Part shown: positions 39,156 to 47,692 of the stretch, one piece after another | How positions within the stretch are numbered: position 1 is the stretch's first letter | Layout of the letters: every line of letters begins with the position of its first letter | Assembly: GCF_014192915.1 (NCBI RefSeq) | Contig: NZ_JACHYN010000001.1 | Coordinates: forward strand, 62,001 to 126,000 | Reading direction: 5' to 3' | Length of the DNA: 64,000 bases | From: Azospirillum sp. OGB3 | Lineage (GTDB): Bacteria; Pseudomonadota; Alphaproteobacteria; Azospirillales; Azospirillaceae | Made by a program: the position numbers and the translations under genes | The notes under the pieces: model-generated | Seen by the model: only the letters and a program-made list of their open reading frames with translations | Told to the model about the DNA's origin: nothing | Database searches by the model: none

Positions 39156-39749
39156 TCACAAAGGCCGCCGCGCCTTCAGCGCCGCGGTCAGCGTCCCGTC
39201 GTCCAGATAGTCCAGTTCCCCGCCCACCGGCACGCCGTGGGCCAGACGGGACACCGACACCCCGCTGCCGGACAGGCGGTCGGTCACCACATGGGCGGTG
39301 GTCTGGCCGTCCACCGTGGCGTTCAGCGCCAGGATGACCTCGGTCACCGCCGGGTCCTTCGCGCGCTCCACCAGGGACGGGATGTTCAGATCGTCCGGCC
39401 CCACCCCCTGCAAGGCCGACAGCGTGCCGCCCAGCACGTGGTAGGTGCCGCGGAAGGCGCGCGTGCGCTCCAGCGCCCAGAGGTCGCCGGCATCCTCCAC
39501 CACGCAGATGGTCGAGCGGTCGCGGCTGTGGTCGGAACAGACGGAGCAGGGATCGCGGCTGTCGAGGTTGCCGCAGACCGAGCAGTTGCGGATGGCCTCC
39601 GCGGCGAGCGCCATGGATTCGGACAGCGGCACCAGCAGGCTGTCGCGGCGCTTCATCAGGTGCAGCGCCGCCCGCCGCGCCGACCGCGGCCCCAGCCCCG
39701 GCAGCTTGGACAGGAGCTGGATCAGGCGCTCGATTTCAGGACCGATCAT
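39156..39749 (-). CDS. recR: Recombination mediator RecR
   Basis: A 197-residue DNA-binding repair protein that, with RecF and RecO, loads RecA. Helix-hairpin-helix near the start ([20 protein letters not shown]), a four-Cys zinc finger ([16 protein letters not shown]), and a Toprim domain with [12 protein letters not shown]. Last gene of the ffs-dnaX-ybaB-recR cluster; the gap from ybaB is 76 bases. Confidence 0.97.
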   Translation of the reverse strand: MIGPEIERLIQLLSKLPGLGPRSARRAALHLMKRRDSLLVPLSESMALAAEAIRNCSVCGNLDSRDPCSVCSDHSRDRSTICVVEDAGDLWALERTRAFRGTYHVLGGTLSALQGVGPDDLNIPSLVERAKDPAVTEVILALNATVDGQTTAHVVTDRLSGSGVSVSRLAHGVPVGGELDYLDDGTLTAALKARRPL

Positions 39750-39825
39750 TCACAGCTTCGCTGGTACGGCTTCGTTTTTCAAAGGGCGGCCGGGCCGCAA
39801 GTGCGACGGCCCGGCCATTCAACAC

Positions 39826-40149
39826 TCAGAACGGCAGCTTCATGCCCGGCGGCAGCTTCATCCCGCCCATCAGGTTCTGGGTCTCGTTGGCGACGTGCTG
39901 CTCCACCTTGGCCTTGGCGTCGTTAAAGGCGGCGATGATCAGGTCCTCCAGGACCTCGATGTCCTCCGGATCGACGATCGACTTGTCGAGCTTGATCTTC
40001 TTCATCTCGCCCTTGCCGTTCACCGTCACGTTGACCATGCCGGCGCCCGACTGGCCGGTCATCTCGACCTCGCCCAGGCGGGCCTGCATCTCCTGCATCT
40101 TGGCCTGCATCTGCTGGGCCTGCTTCATCATCTGGCCGAGGTTCTTCAT
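39826..40149 (-). CDS. ybaB: YbaB/EbfC family nucleoid-associated protein
   Basis: A 107-residue DNA-binding dimer found with dnaX and recR in most bacteria. Starts MKNLGQMMKQAQQMQAKM, with an amphipathic N-terminal helix, then VTVNGKGEMKKIKLDKS and the central EDLIIAAFNDAK helix. Its ribosome site (GAAGGAGA) lies inside the end of dnaX, three bases separate stop and start, so translation is probably coupled. Confidence 0.96.
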   Translation of the reverse strand: MKNLGQMMKQAQQMQAKMQEMQARLGEVEMTGQSGAGMVNVTVNGKGEMKKIKLDKSIVDPEDIEVLEDLIIAAFNDAKAKVEQHVANETQNLMGGMKLPPGMKLPF

Positions 40150-40152
40150 GGG

Positions 40153-42027
40153 TCAGAAATCTCCTTCATCGTCGAGCGGGTAATAAACCCCGTCGTCCTG
40201 CTGCATGACCATAAGGTCGGGATTCTCCCCGTCATCCGCAACCTGGGGCTCGGCCTCGACCGCCGCCTTGAGGTCACGGACATCGGTGATCTTCGCGCCG
40301 GGAAAGGCGTCCAGAACGGCGCGCACCACCGGATGCGCCTCCGCCTCCTCCAGCGCGCGCTTCTGGGCGGCCTGCTCCTGCTGGATCAGCGTCGGCTCGC
40401 CCGGCGCGTCCGACACGATGACGACCCAGCGCTGGCCGGTCCATTCCGTCAACAGCTGGCCGACGCGATTCGGCAGGGTCGACGGGGCCAAGGTCGTCAG
40501 CCGCAGTTCCAGCCGCCCCGGCTCCATGCGCACCAGATGGACGCTGCCGGTCAGGTGGCCGTAGAGCGCGCCCTCGCGCTTCTCCGCGAAGACCTGGACC
40601 AGCGTGCGGAAGTCGCGCGGCATCGCCACGCGCTCCTCGTCTGCCAAGGAGACGGCCGCCACGGCAACGGCCGGCACGGGCTGGGGAGACGGCTGCTGGC
40701 TCGGCTGGGCCTGGGCCTGGGCGACGGCGCGCACGGCGGAGCCGCCCACCGCCACCGGCCCGCCGCCGGGACCGCGCGGGGCGGAACCGCCACCGCCTTG
40801 TCCACCTTGCCCGCCGCCGTTCTGCACATTCTGGAACTGGCGGATCAGGTCGCCGGGTGTCGGCAGGTCGGCGGCGTAGGACAGCCGTACGATGACCATC
40901 TCCAGCGCCTGCTGCGGCACCGGGGCCGCCTGCACCTCGCCCAGCCCCTTCAACAGGAGCTGCCACGCGCGGGTCAGCGCCGGCATGCCGAGCTTGGCCG
41001 ACAAGGCGGCGCCGCGGGTGCGCTCCGCCTCCGGCAGGCCGGGGTCGTTGGCGCTGTCCGGCACGACCTTCAGCCGCGTCAGATTGTGCACGAGGTCGAG
41101 AAGGTCCTGGAGGATCACCACCGGATCGGCACCGACGCGGTGCAGGTCGGACAGCAGGTCCATCGCCTCCGCCGGCTTGGCCGAGACGGCGGCCTCGAAC
41201 AGGTCGATCACCTTGCTGCGGTCGGCCAGCCCCAGCATGTCGCGCACCTGCTGCGCGGTCACCGTGCCGGCGGCCAGCGCGATGGCCTGGTCGAGCAGCG
41301 ACAGGCCGTCGCGCACCGACCCGTCGGCGGCGCGCGCGATCAGGGCGGCGGCGTCCGGCTCGATTTCCGCCCCTTCCAGGCCGGTGATCCGGGTGAAATG
41401 CTCCTTCAGCACCTGGGCGTCGACGCGCCGCAGGTCGAAGCGCTGGCAGCGCGAGAGCACCGTCACCGGCACCTTGCGGATCTCGGTGGTGGCGAAGACG
41501 AACTTCACATGGGCCGGCGGTTCCTCCAGCGTCTTCAGGAGCGCGTTGAACGCGCTCTTGGAGAGCATGTGGACCTCGTCGATGATGTAGAGCTTGTAGC
41601 GCGCCGAGACGGGGGCGTAGCGCACGCCGTCGATGATCTCGCGGATGTCGTCCACGCCGGTGTGGCTGGCGGCGTCCATTTCCATCACGTCGACGTGGCG
41701 GTCCTCGGCGATGGCGCAGCAATTGTCGCAGACGCCGCAGGGCGTCACCGTCGGCCCGCCGGTGCCGTCCGGCCCGGTGCAGTTCAGCGCGCGGGCGATG
41801 ATGCGGGCGGTGGTCGTCTTGCCCACGCCGCGCACGCCAGTCAGCATGAAGGCCTGGGCGATGCGGCCCGAATGGATGGCGTTGGTCAGGGTGCGGACGA
41901 GCGCGTCCTGCCCGATCAGCTCGGCAAAGCTCTTCGGACGGTATTTCCGCGCCAGAACCCGGTAGGCGAGGCCCCCGGAGGTCCCGGAAACGGAAGAGGA
42001 TGCATCGGCAACGGTGGTATCGGTCAC
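40153..42027 (-). CDS. dnaX: DNA polymerase III subunits gamma and tau
   Basis: The clamp-loader motor and organiser of the replisome, 624 residues. ATPase domain with Walker A GVRGVGKTTTARI, a zinc site (CTGP..., CGVCDNC), Walker B YIIDEVHML and sensor LSRCQRFDLRR. A Gly/Ala/Pro-rich linker (about 405-450) precedes the tau-specific C-terminal domain. I saw no A-rich slippery site for a gamma-making frameshift. GTG start at 42027. Directly downstream of ffs. Confidence 0.97.
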   Translation of the reverse strand: MTDTTVADASSSVSGTSGGLAYRVLARKYRPKSFAELIGQDALVRTLTNAIHSGRIAQAFMLTGVRGVGKTTTARIIARALNCTGPDGTGGPTVTPCGVCDNCCAIAEDRHVDVMEMDAASHTGVDDIREIIDGVRYAPVSARYKLYIIDEVHMLSKSAFNALLKTLEEPPAHVKFVFATTEIRKVPVTVLSRCQRFDLRRVDAQVLKEHFTRITGLEGAEIEPDAAALIARAADGSVRDGLSLLDQAIALAAGTVTAQQVRDMLGLADRSKVIDLFEAAVSAKPAEAMDLLSDLHRVGADPVVILQDLLDLVHNLTRLKVVPDSANDPGLPEAERTRGAALSAKLGMPALTRAWQLLLKGLGEVQAAPVPQQALEMVIVRLSYAADLPTPGDLIRQFQNVQNGGGQGGQGGGGSAPRGPGGGPVAVGGSAVRAVAQAQAQPSQQPSPQPVPAVAVAAVSLADEERVAMPRDFRTLVQVFAEKREGALYGHLTGSVHLVRMEPGRLELRLTTLAPSTLPNRVGQLLTEWTGQRWVVIVSDAPGEPTLIQQEQAAQKRALEEAEAHPVVRAVLDAFPGAKITDVRDLKAAVEAEPQVADDGENPDLMVMQQDDGVYYPLDDEGDF

Positions 42028-42125
42028 GCGGCTGGCCCGGTAATCGGCTTCACGACGGAGCGCAGAATAGCGTCACGGCACGGGGCTGTCGCCGTTTCAA
42101 TTCGCTGCAGGACTTTATGGGGAAG

Positions 42126-42228
42126 GGTGGGAGACTGGACGAACGACCCGAGCCGAAACTCGTTACGGCTGCTTCCTTCCGGACCTGACCGGGTTGGCGA
42201 GGGACTCGTCCGCCGCCAGCCTCCCGCG
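42126..42228 (-). ncRNA. ffs: Signal recognition particle RNA (4.5S, small bacterial type)
   Basis: On the minus strand the universally conserved SRP hairpin GTCAGGTCCGGAAGGAAGC followed by AGCC is present. The ends pair: GGGAG-GCTGG and GGACGA on the 5' side against TCGTCC and CTCCC on the 3' side, giving one ~100-base rod. Placed just upstream of dnaX as in many bacteria. The RNA binds Ffh and guides membrane proteins to SecYEG. Boundaries are estimated to a few bases from the pairing and the promoter. Confidence 0.95.
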
Positions 42229-42231
42229 CCT

Positions 42232-42260
42232 TATATCGGCGATCACGCCGCCCCATGCAA
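42232..42260 (-). promoter_or_regulatory. Sigma-70-type promoter of ffs
   Basis: On the minus strand TTGCAT (42255-42260) and GATATA (42232-42237) are separated by 17 bases, and the predicted start about five bases on coincides with the 5' end of the SRP RNA rod. The clearest promoter in the window. Confidence 0.75.
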
Positions 42261-42294
42261 GGCCAAACTGCGGGCTTTCCGTTTGAGGCGGAAC

Positions 42295-42331
42295 GAAAAA
42301 GCCCCGCGTCCGGCGGACCGCGGGGCTTTCG
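42295..42331 (-). terminator. Terminator after membrane cytochrome c gene
   Basis: A perfect 11-bp stem AAAGCCCCGCG / CGCGGGGCTTT with a 10-base loop, followed on the minus strand by TTCG after three stem Ts (TTTTTCG in all). It ends the cytochrome c transcript before the ffs promoter. Confidence 0.85.
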
Positions 42332-42359
42332 CCGGTTTCCCGGATGGAACCGCTGCGCG

Positions 42360-42899
42360 TTACTGCGGCAGCGGCGCCGGGTTGTCGGACAGGGAGCGCA
42401 GATAGGCGATGATGTTCGCCCGGTCCTGGTCCTTCTTGACGCCGGCGAAGGTCATCTTGGTGCCCGGCGCGTAGGCCTTCGGGTCGTAGAGGAAGTGGTT
42501 CAGCTCGTCGTAGTTCCAGGGGCCGGCCTTGCCCTTGATGGCGTCGGAATAGGCGAAGCCGTCCAGATGGCCGTGCGGGGCGCCGACGATGCCGTACAGG
42601 TTCGGGCCGACCTTGTTCGCCCCCCCCTTGTCGAAGCTGTGGCAGGCGGCGCAGGCCTTGGCGGCGGATTGGCCGGCGGCGGCGTCGGCCTTGGCGAGCA
42701 GCGGGGCGATCTCGGCGGGGCCGGACGGGGCGGCGCCACCGCTGGGGGCCGGAGCGGCGCCTTCCGGCATGGCCACCACATAGGCGGGCTTCTCAGGCGT
42801 CTTCGGGTGCACCAGAACTTCCGCGGCGAAGCCGGCCAGCATGGCGATCAGACCCGCCAGCAGCACGGCGCCGAAAATCTTGTTCCACTCCATGCTCAT
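42360..42899 (-). CDS. Membrane-anchored c-type cytochrome (CycM/c552-like)
   Basis: A 179-residue electron carrier held in the membrane by an uncleaved N-terminal helix (about 8-26). A Pro/Ala/Gly hinge (about 45-65) leads to a class I cytochrome c domain with heme site CAACH (C83, C86, H87) and Met ligand M149 in GTKMTFAG. It likely carries electrons between bc1 complex and terminal oxidases, as CycM does. ATG at 42899 follows AAGGGGAA. Divergent from kdsB, with a pair of direct repeats in the shared gap. Confidence 0.92.
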   Translation of the reverse strand: MSMEWNKIFGAVLLAGLIAMLAGFAAEVLVHPKTPEKPAYVVAMPEGAAPAPSGGAAPSGPAEIAPLLAKADAAAGQSAAKACAACHSFDKGGANKVGPNLYGIVGAPHGHLDGFAYSDAIKGKAGPWNYDELNHFLYDPKAYAPGTKMTFAGVKKDQDRANIIAYLRSLSDNPAPLPQ

Positions 42900-43137
42900 A
42901 ACGTCTTGTTCCCCTTTTTTGTCGTGCCGCGGGCCCGTCGCCAGGGCTGGCTGGTTCTCCGCCGCACGATAGCGTGACCGCAGCGGCTTGTCACCGCTTC
43001 GGCCCCCTCCCTTGCCACAGGAATATCGGTTCTCCGACTGTTGGCCACCTGAATATTGGAGTGACGCCGCTTGACGCAAAGGGCGATCCATGGTTCACCC
43101 GCGCCACCTTTCCGACGCGACAGGGGGCCGTTCCACC

Positions 43138-43932
43138 ATGAACGCCGACATGAACGCAGACAGCAAGACGACGCCGAACCCGCCACCGTCCAATCCCATC
43201 GTGGTGATTCCCGCCCGCATGGCCTCCACCCGCCTGCCGGGGAAGCCGCTGGCCGACATCGGCGGCGCGCCGATGATCGTGCAGGTGTGGCGCCGCGCCA
43301 TGGAGGCGGAGATCGGCCCCGTGGTCGTCGCCTGCGCCGAGCCGGAGATCGCCGCGGCGGTGGAGGCGGCGGGCGGCACCGCCGTGCTGACCCGGCCTGA
43401 CCATCCCTCGGGCTCCGACCGCATCTTCGAGGCGGTCAGCCTGCTCGACCCGGAGGGGAAGTACGACGCGGTGGTGAACGTGCAGGGCGACCTGCCGACC
43501 ATCGAGCCGGCGGTGGTGCGTGCCGCCTTCGCCCCGCTGTCCGATCCGCAGGTGGACATCGCCACCCTGGTGGTCGAGATCACGCGGGAGGAGGAGCGCA
43601 CCGACCCCAACGTGGTCAAGGCCATCCTGGAGCTGCCGCCCGGCGCCCGGCGGGGCCGCGCCCTCTATTTCAGCCGCGCCACCGCCCCGTGGGGCGACGG
43701 GCCGCTGTTCCACCACATCGGGCTGTACGCCTACCGCCGCGCCGCGCTGGAGCGCTACGTCCGCCTGCCGCCCTCGGCGCTGGAGCAGCGGGAGAGGCTG
43801 GAGCAGCTCCGCGCGCTGGCCTTCGGGATGCGCATCGACGCCGCCGTCGTTGACGCGGTTCCGCTCGGCGTCGATACTCCCGGCGACCTGGAGCGCGCCC
43901 GCGCGATCCTCGCCAAGCGCACCTCCCTTTAA
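43138..43932 (+). CDS. kdsB: 3-deoxy-manno-octulosonate cytidylyltransferase
   Basis: Activates Kdo as CMP-Kdo for LPS synthesis. In the 264 residues: [20 protein letters not shown] at the start, [32 protein letters not shown], and the C-terminal [15 protein letters not shown] [11 protein letters not shown] motif. ATG at 43138 chosen by the AGGGGG site; an upstream ATG at 43090 is in frame but lacks one. pheA follows after 14 bases. Confidence 0.96.
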   Translation: MNADMNADSKTTPNPPPSNPIVVIPARMASTRLPGKPLADIGGAPMIVQVWRRAMEAEIGPVVVACAEPEIAAAVEAAGGTAVLTRPDHPSGSDRIFEAVSLLDPEGKYDAVVNVQGDLPTIEPAVVRAAFAPLSDPQVDIATLVVEITREEERTDPNVVKAILELPPGARRGRALYFSRATAPWGDGPLFHHIGLYAYRRAALERYVRLPPSALEQRERLEQLRALAFGMRIDAAVVDAVPLGVDTPGDLERARAILAKRTSL

Positions 43933-43946
43933 AAGAAGACCTCCCG

Positions 43947-44831
43947 ATGACGACCTCGAACGTGATCGCCTTCCAGGGCCTGCCCGGCGCCTATTCGGAC
44001 CTGTCCTGCCGGACGGTCTTCCCGGAGATGACGACGCTGCCCTGCGCCACGTTCGAGGACGCCTTCGCCGCCGTGCGCGAGGGGCGCGCGGCGCTCGCCA
44101 TGATCCCGGTGGAGAACTCCATCGCCGGGCGCGTGGCCGACAACCACCATCTGCTGCCCGAGGGCGGCCTGCACATCATCGGCGAGCATTTCCAGCGGGT
44201 GAACCACCAGCTCCTGGCCCCCAAGGGTGCGACGCTGGCCGGGCTGAAGACGGTGCGCAGCCACATCCAGGCGCTGTCCCAGTGCCGCAACATGACGCGC
44301 GAGCTGGGGCTGACGGCGATCTCCCACGCCGACACGGCGGGCGCCGCCGCCGAGATCGCCAAGCTGGGCGACCCGCAGCACGCGGCCATCGCCTCCTCGC
44401 TGGCCGCGGAGATCTACGGTCTGGACATCCTGAAGGGCGGCATCGAGGACGCGGAGCACAACACCACCCGCTTCCTGATCCTGTCCCGCGAGCCGAAGAC
44501 CCCGCCGCTGCCCGCCGAGGGGACCGGGGCCAAGATCATCACCACCTTCGTCTTCCGCGTGCGCAGCGTGCCGGCGGCCCTCTACAAGGCGCTGGGCGGA
44601 TTCGCCACCAACGGCATCAACATGACGAAGCTGGAAAGCTACATGGTCGGCGGGCACTTCACCCAGACCCAGTTCTACGCCGACGTGGAGGGCCATCCGG
44701 AGGAGCGCTCCCTGCGCCTGGCGCTGGAGGAATTGGCCTTCTTCGCCCGCGCCGGCGAGGTGAAGATCCTGGGCGTCTATCCCGCCAACCCCTTCCGCTA
44801 CCAGGAAAGCCAGCGCATCGGCGAGGATTGA
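43947..44831 (+). CDS. pheA: Prephenate dehydratase
   Basis: Converts prephenate to phenylpyruvate in phenylalanine biosynthesis. The 294-residue protein has the catalytic domain (about 1-185: FQGLPGAYSD, PVENSIAGRV, and the TRF motif in HNTTRFLIL) and a C-terminal ACT domain (about 200-285: GGFATNGINMTKLESYMVG, with the ESRP-type effector site). The monofunctional form, without chorismate mutase. Probably co-transcribed with kdsB. Feedback control by phenylalanine through ACT is expected. Confidence 0.96.
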   Translation: MTTSNVIAFQGLPGAYSDLSCRTVFPEMTTLPCATFEDAFAAVREGRAALAMIPVENSIAGRVADNHHLLPEGGLHIIGEHFQRVNHQLLAPKGATLAGLKTVRSHIQALSQCRNMTRELGLTAISHADTAGAAAEIAKLGDPQHAAIASSLAAEIYGLDILKGGIEDAEHNTTRFLILSREPKTPPLPAEGTGAKIITTFVFRVRSVPAALYKALGGFATNGINMTKLESYMVGGHFTQTQFYADVEGHPEERSLRLALEELAFFARAGEVKILGVYPANPFRYQESQRIGED

Positions 44832-44852
44832 GGGGCGGGGCGGGCCGCGCCT

Positions 44853-44966
44853 GCCCCACCCTTCCCACGGCTTGCGCCGCGGGCCCCTTCCCTCCCCCGC
44901 TTCGCAGGAGAGGGAAATCCAGTCCCCTCCCCTGCGACAGCGGGGGAGGGCTAGGGAGGGGGCAAT
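44853..44966. repeat. Palindromic element, copy E (composite)
   Basis: About 114 bases between convergent pheA and nudC with the same three-hairpin arrangement as copy D, and near-identical in sequence. Outer motifs CCCCACCC and GGGAGGGGG enclose a CCCACGGC hairpin and two CCCTCCCCCGC-type hairpins. Confidence 0.9.
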
Positions 44967-44994
44967 AACTGAGGGGGCAAGCGCACTCTTCCGC

Positions 44995-45936
44995 TCACTC
45001 CCCCTCGGCGATCCACTCGTCGATCAGGCGGCGGGCGATGCTGTCGGGGCGGGCGAGGCGGAACGTCTCGCTGGGCGTGAAGGTCCGCAGGAAGTCGCGG
45101 TCGAACCAGTGGGCCTCCTCCAACTCCTCCAGGTCGGTCTGGATGTCCAGCGTGACCGCCCGGGCGCTGAAGCCCAGCATCAGCGAGGACGGGAACGGCC
45201 AGGGCTGGGACGAGTGGTAGCGGATGTCGGTGACCTCTAGCCCGACCTCCTCCAGCACCTCGCGCTTGACGCTGTCCTCCAGGCTTTCGCCCGGCTCGAC
45301 GAAGCCGGCCAGCACCGAATGCATGCCCGGCGGAAAGCGGGAATTGCGGCCCAGCACCATCCGCCCGGCCCCGTCATGGACCAGCATGATCACCGCCGGG
45401 TCAGTGCGCGGGAAATGGTGGGTGGCGCAGTCCGGGTTGGTGCAGACGCGCACATGCCCGCCCTCCGCGCCCACGGCGGCGGAGCCGCAGACGCCGCAGA
45501 AGCGGTGCCGGGCGTTCCACCAGGTGATGCCGCGGGCGTAGGCGCACAGCCCGGCCTCCGTCGCCTCCATCACCGGACCGACGGCGCGCAGATCCTCAAA
45601 GCGGCCGAGCCCGGCAAGGAGCGGGTGCTCCTCCGGCGTCTCCAGACCGGTCAGGTCCACGGTGAAGTGCGGAACGCCGTCCAGCAGGCCGAGGAAGACC
45701 GGCTCCACCCCCCAGTCGCCGCCGCAGGCGACGGCGACCGCGTGGGCCGAGTCGGCGTCGCCGGTCACGAAGTTGCGCGATTTCGCCACGGGCAGCAGGC
45801 GCGCGGTCGGCGAGGCCCAGGCGTCGTTCAGCCAGTCCTTGTCCTTGCGGCGCACGCCGGCGCGGTCGAGCGGGATACCGGCATAGGCGTTCGGGCGGGC
45901 GTTCGGGCGGTCGGGTGGGGAGGTGCGGTCGTGCAT
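44995..45936 (-). CDS. nudC: NADH pyrophosphatase (NAD-capped RNA decapping)
   Basis: Nudix enzyme of 313 residues that cleaves NADH and NAD-capped RNA. A zinc ribbon (CGVCGS and CTNPDC, about 150-180) precedes the Nudix box GFVEPGESLEDSVKREVLEE, followed by the SQPWPFPSSLM signature that distinguishes NudC. ATG at 45936 taken as start; an in-frame ATG at 46002 with a strong but too close GGGGGAGGG is possible and would add 22 residues. Divergent from hisN. Confidence 0.93.
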   Translation of the reverse strand: MHDRTSPPDRPNARPNAYAGIPLDRAGVRRKDKDWLNDAWASPTARLLPVAKSRNFVTGDADSAHAVAVACGGDWGVEPVFLGLLDGVPHFTVDLTGLETPEEHPLLAGLGRFEDLRAVGPVMEATEAGLCAYARGITWWNARHRFCGVCGSAAVGAEGGHVRVCTNPDCATHHFPRTDPAVIMLVHDGAGRMVLGRNSRFPPGMHSVLAGFVEPGESLEDSVKREVLEEVGLEVTDIRYHSSQPWPFPSSLMLGFSARAVTLDIQTDLEELEEAHWFDRDFLRTFTPSETFRLARPDSIARRLIDEWIAEGE

Positions 45937-46094
45937 GGCGAAGAGGCTGCCACAAGCCCGCGGAACGGGGAAGCGGCGTCCCGCGCAACCCTCCTCCGTC
46001 ATTGCCCTCCCCCCGCATTGATGGTTTGCGCCGGGAGAGCAGCCGACTAGGATGCCGCCCTCGTCCCAACCACGCGCGATCCGGCGGAGCGACC

Positions 46095-46877
46095 ATGACC
46101 GAACCCTGCCCCACCCCCCTGGTGACCCTGGCGGAGCGTCTGGCCGACGCCTCCGGCCCGGTCATCCGCCAGTATTTCCGCACGCCGGTGGCGGTGGACG
46201 ACAAGGCCGACGCCTCCCCCGTCACCATCGCCGACCGCGAGGCGGAGCGGGCCATCCGCGCCATCATCGAGGCCGAGCGCCCCGACGACGGAATCTATGG
46301 CGAGGAGTTCGGGACCAAGAACCTGGACGCCGAATGGGTCTGGGTGATCGACCCCATCGACGGCACCAAGTCCTTCATCACCGGCCGCCCGATCTTCGGC
46401 ACGCTGATCGCCCTGCTGCACCGCGGGCGCCCGGTGCTCGGCGTCATCGACCAGCCCATCGTCCGGGACCGCTGGCTGGGCGTCGAGGGGCGCCCCACCC
46501 TGTTCAACGGCCAGCCGGCCCGCGTGCGCACCTGCGCCGGGGGACTGGCCGCGGCGACGCTGGGGACCACCTCGCCCGACCTGTTCCCCGGTGCAGACCA
46601 GGACGCCTTCCGCCGGGTGGCGGGGACGGCCAAGGTGTCGGTCTATGGCGGCGACTGCTACAGCTACGGCCTGCTGGCGGCGGGCTATTACGACCTCGTC
46701 GTCGAATCGGGGTTGAAGCTCTACGACTTCGCGGCGCTGGTGCCGGTGGTGACCGGGGCCGGCGGGCTGATGACCGATTGGGACGGACGGCCGCTCGACG
46801 CCACCTCCAGCGGGCGCGTGGTCGCCGCGGGCGACGCCCGCACCCACCGCGAGACGCTGGCCGCCCTGGCCGGCTGA
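46095..46877 (+). CDS. hisN: Histidinol-phosphatase, inositol-monophosphatase family
   Basis: A 260-residue Mg-dependent phosphatase. Metal-binding motifs: GEEFG, WVIDPIDGTKSFITGRPIF (DPxDGT) and a C-terminal LYDFAALVPVVTGAGG region. The KSFITGRPIFGTLIAL segment matches HisN-type enzymes that dephosphorylate histidinol phosphate, although other inositol-phosphatase-like activities cannot be excluded. ATG at 46095 with GGAGCGA. Followed after 18 bases by a small hypothetical gene. Confidence 0.88.
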   Translation: MTEPCPTPLVTLAERLADASGPVIRQYFRTPVAVDDKADASPVTIADREAERAIRAIIEAERPDDGIYGEEFGTKNLDAEWVWVIDPIDGTKSFITGRPIFGTLIALLHRGRPVLGVIDQPIVRDRWLGVEGRPTLFNGQPARVRTCAGGLAAATLGTTSPDLFPGADQDAFRRVAGTAKVSVYGGDCYSYGLLAAGYYDLVVESGLKLYDFAALVPVVTGAGGLMTDWDGRPLDATSSGRVVAAGDARTHRETLAALAG

Positions 46878-46895
46878 GACAAGAGGACCACGCCC

Positions 46896-47435
46896 ATGGC
46901 CACCATCGCCACGCCCGCCCGCTCCGTCTTCGAGACCTCGCCGGAGAAGCTGCGCCCCTTCCTGCACTCGCTGGCCGGGCGGGTGTCGGGCGGGGCCAAC
47001 TGGATGGTCCGCAAGAAGACGGTCTGCGACCTGTTGCTGGGGCTGGACGCCTTCTTCGCCCTGCCGGCGGAGGAGCGCCGCGCCCTGATGGGCGCCGGAG
47101 ACGACGCCGCCTCCCAACCTGGAGCCCAGGACGGCACCGGGCCGGAGGACTTCCGCAATGTCCTGCCGCTCTATGTCGGGGCGATCCTGGAGGGGCTGAA
47201 GGAGGAGGCGGTGACGCAGCCGGAGCAGGCGGCGATCTACATGCTGTCCATCCACCCGGAGCACCAGATGGCCGCGGAGGAATGGATGCTTGCCGACCCG
47301 CGCAACGGCAAGGCGGTGCGCCGGATGATGCGGTCCGACCGCCGCTACCGTCAGCTCATGGAGCGCATGGCCGACCACTGGAAGAAGACCCGCGCCGGTC
47401 AGGGCAGCAGCGAGACGGCCAGCAGCCCCAGGTAA
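46896..47435 (+). CDS. Hypothetical protein
   Basis: A 179-residue soluble, mostly helical protein I do not recognise. It begins with RSVFETSPEKLRPFLHSLAGRV, has a central acidic loop (about 70-85) and an Arg-rich C-terminal part (RRMMRSDRRYRQLMERM). AAGAGGA upstream and a short gap suggest co-transcription with hisN. Its last 37 bases overlap the end of the small minus-strand gene. Confidence 0.65.
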   Translation: MATIATPARSVFETSPEKLRPFLHSLAGRVSGGANWMVRKKTVCDLLLGLDAFFALPAEERRALMGAGDDAASQPGAQDGTGPEDFRNVLPLYVGAILEGLKEEAVTQPEQAAIYMLSIHPEHQMAAEEWMLADPRNGKAVRRMMRSDRRYRQLMERMADHWKKTRAGQGSSETASSPR

Positions 47436-47512
47436 ATGCCGATGAACAGGCCGAGGACGATGCCGTAATCCTCGTCGGTCATCGGATTGGAATCGGGGTC
47501 GAACTGCCGCAT
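47399..47512 (-). CDS. 37-residue single-pass membrane microprotein
   Basis: A very short protein: an acidic polar start (MRQFDPDSNPMTDEDYG) and one hydrophobic helix (about 18-36). ATG preceded by GGGAG at good spacing. It overlaps the end of the opposite-strand gene by 37 bases. Upstream lies a perfect inverted repeat (47527-47559). Real existence is plausible but unproven; function unknown. Confidence 0.5.
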   Translation of the reverse strand: MRQFDPDSNPMTDEDYGIVLGLFIGIYLGLLAVSLLP

Positions 47513-47526
47513 GACATACTCCCTGT

Positions 47527-47559
47527 GCGTCAACGAGTGCTCAGAATAACCGTTGACGC
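47527..47559. promoter_or_regulatory. Inverted repeat upstream of the microprotein gene
   Basis: Perfect 9-bp arms GCGTCAACG / CGTTGACGC separated by 15 bases, the inner edge 15 bases from the microprotein start. Could be an operator or a leader hairpin. No T-run. Confidence 0.45.
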
Positions 47560-47615
47560 CCTCGAAGTTCCCGCGACAAGGCCGTGACCTTCGCTCGAAG
47601 CCGAACACACCCCAT

Positions 47616-47648
47616 AAAAAACGGACCGCGCCGGAGGGGCACGGTCCG
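47616..47648 (-). terminator. Rho-independent terminator of aqpZ
   Basis: On the minus strand, stem CGGACCG / CGGTCCG (7 bp, 13-base loop) followed by TTTTTT, 44 bases past the aqpZ stop. A textbook terminator. Confidence 0.88.
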
Positions 47649-47692
47649 CTGAGTCGGGAGGGACCCGAAGGGAAAGGGTCAGGCGGAACGGA

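Noticed and set aside
40700..40830. Programmed frameshift site in dnaX for making gamma
   Set aside because: The linker region is G/C-rich with no A-rich slippery heptamer or following stem that I could recognise.
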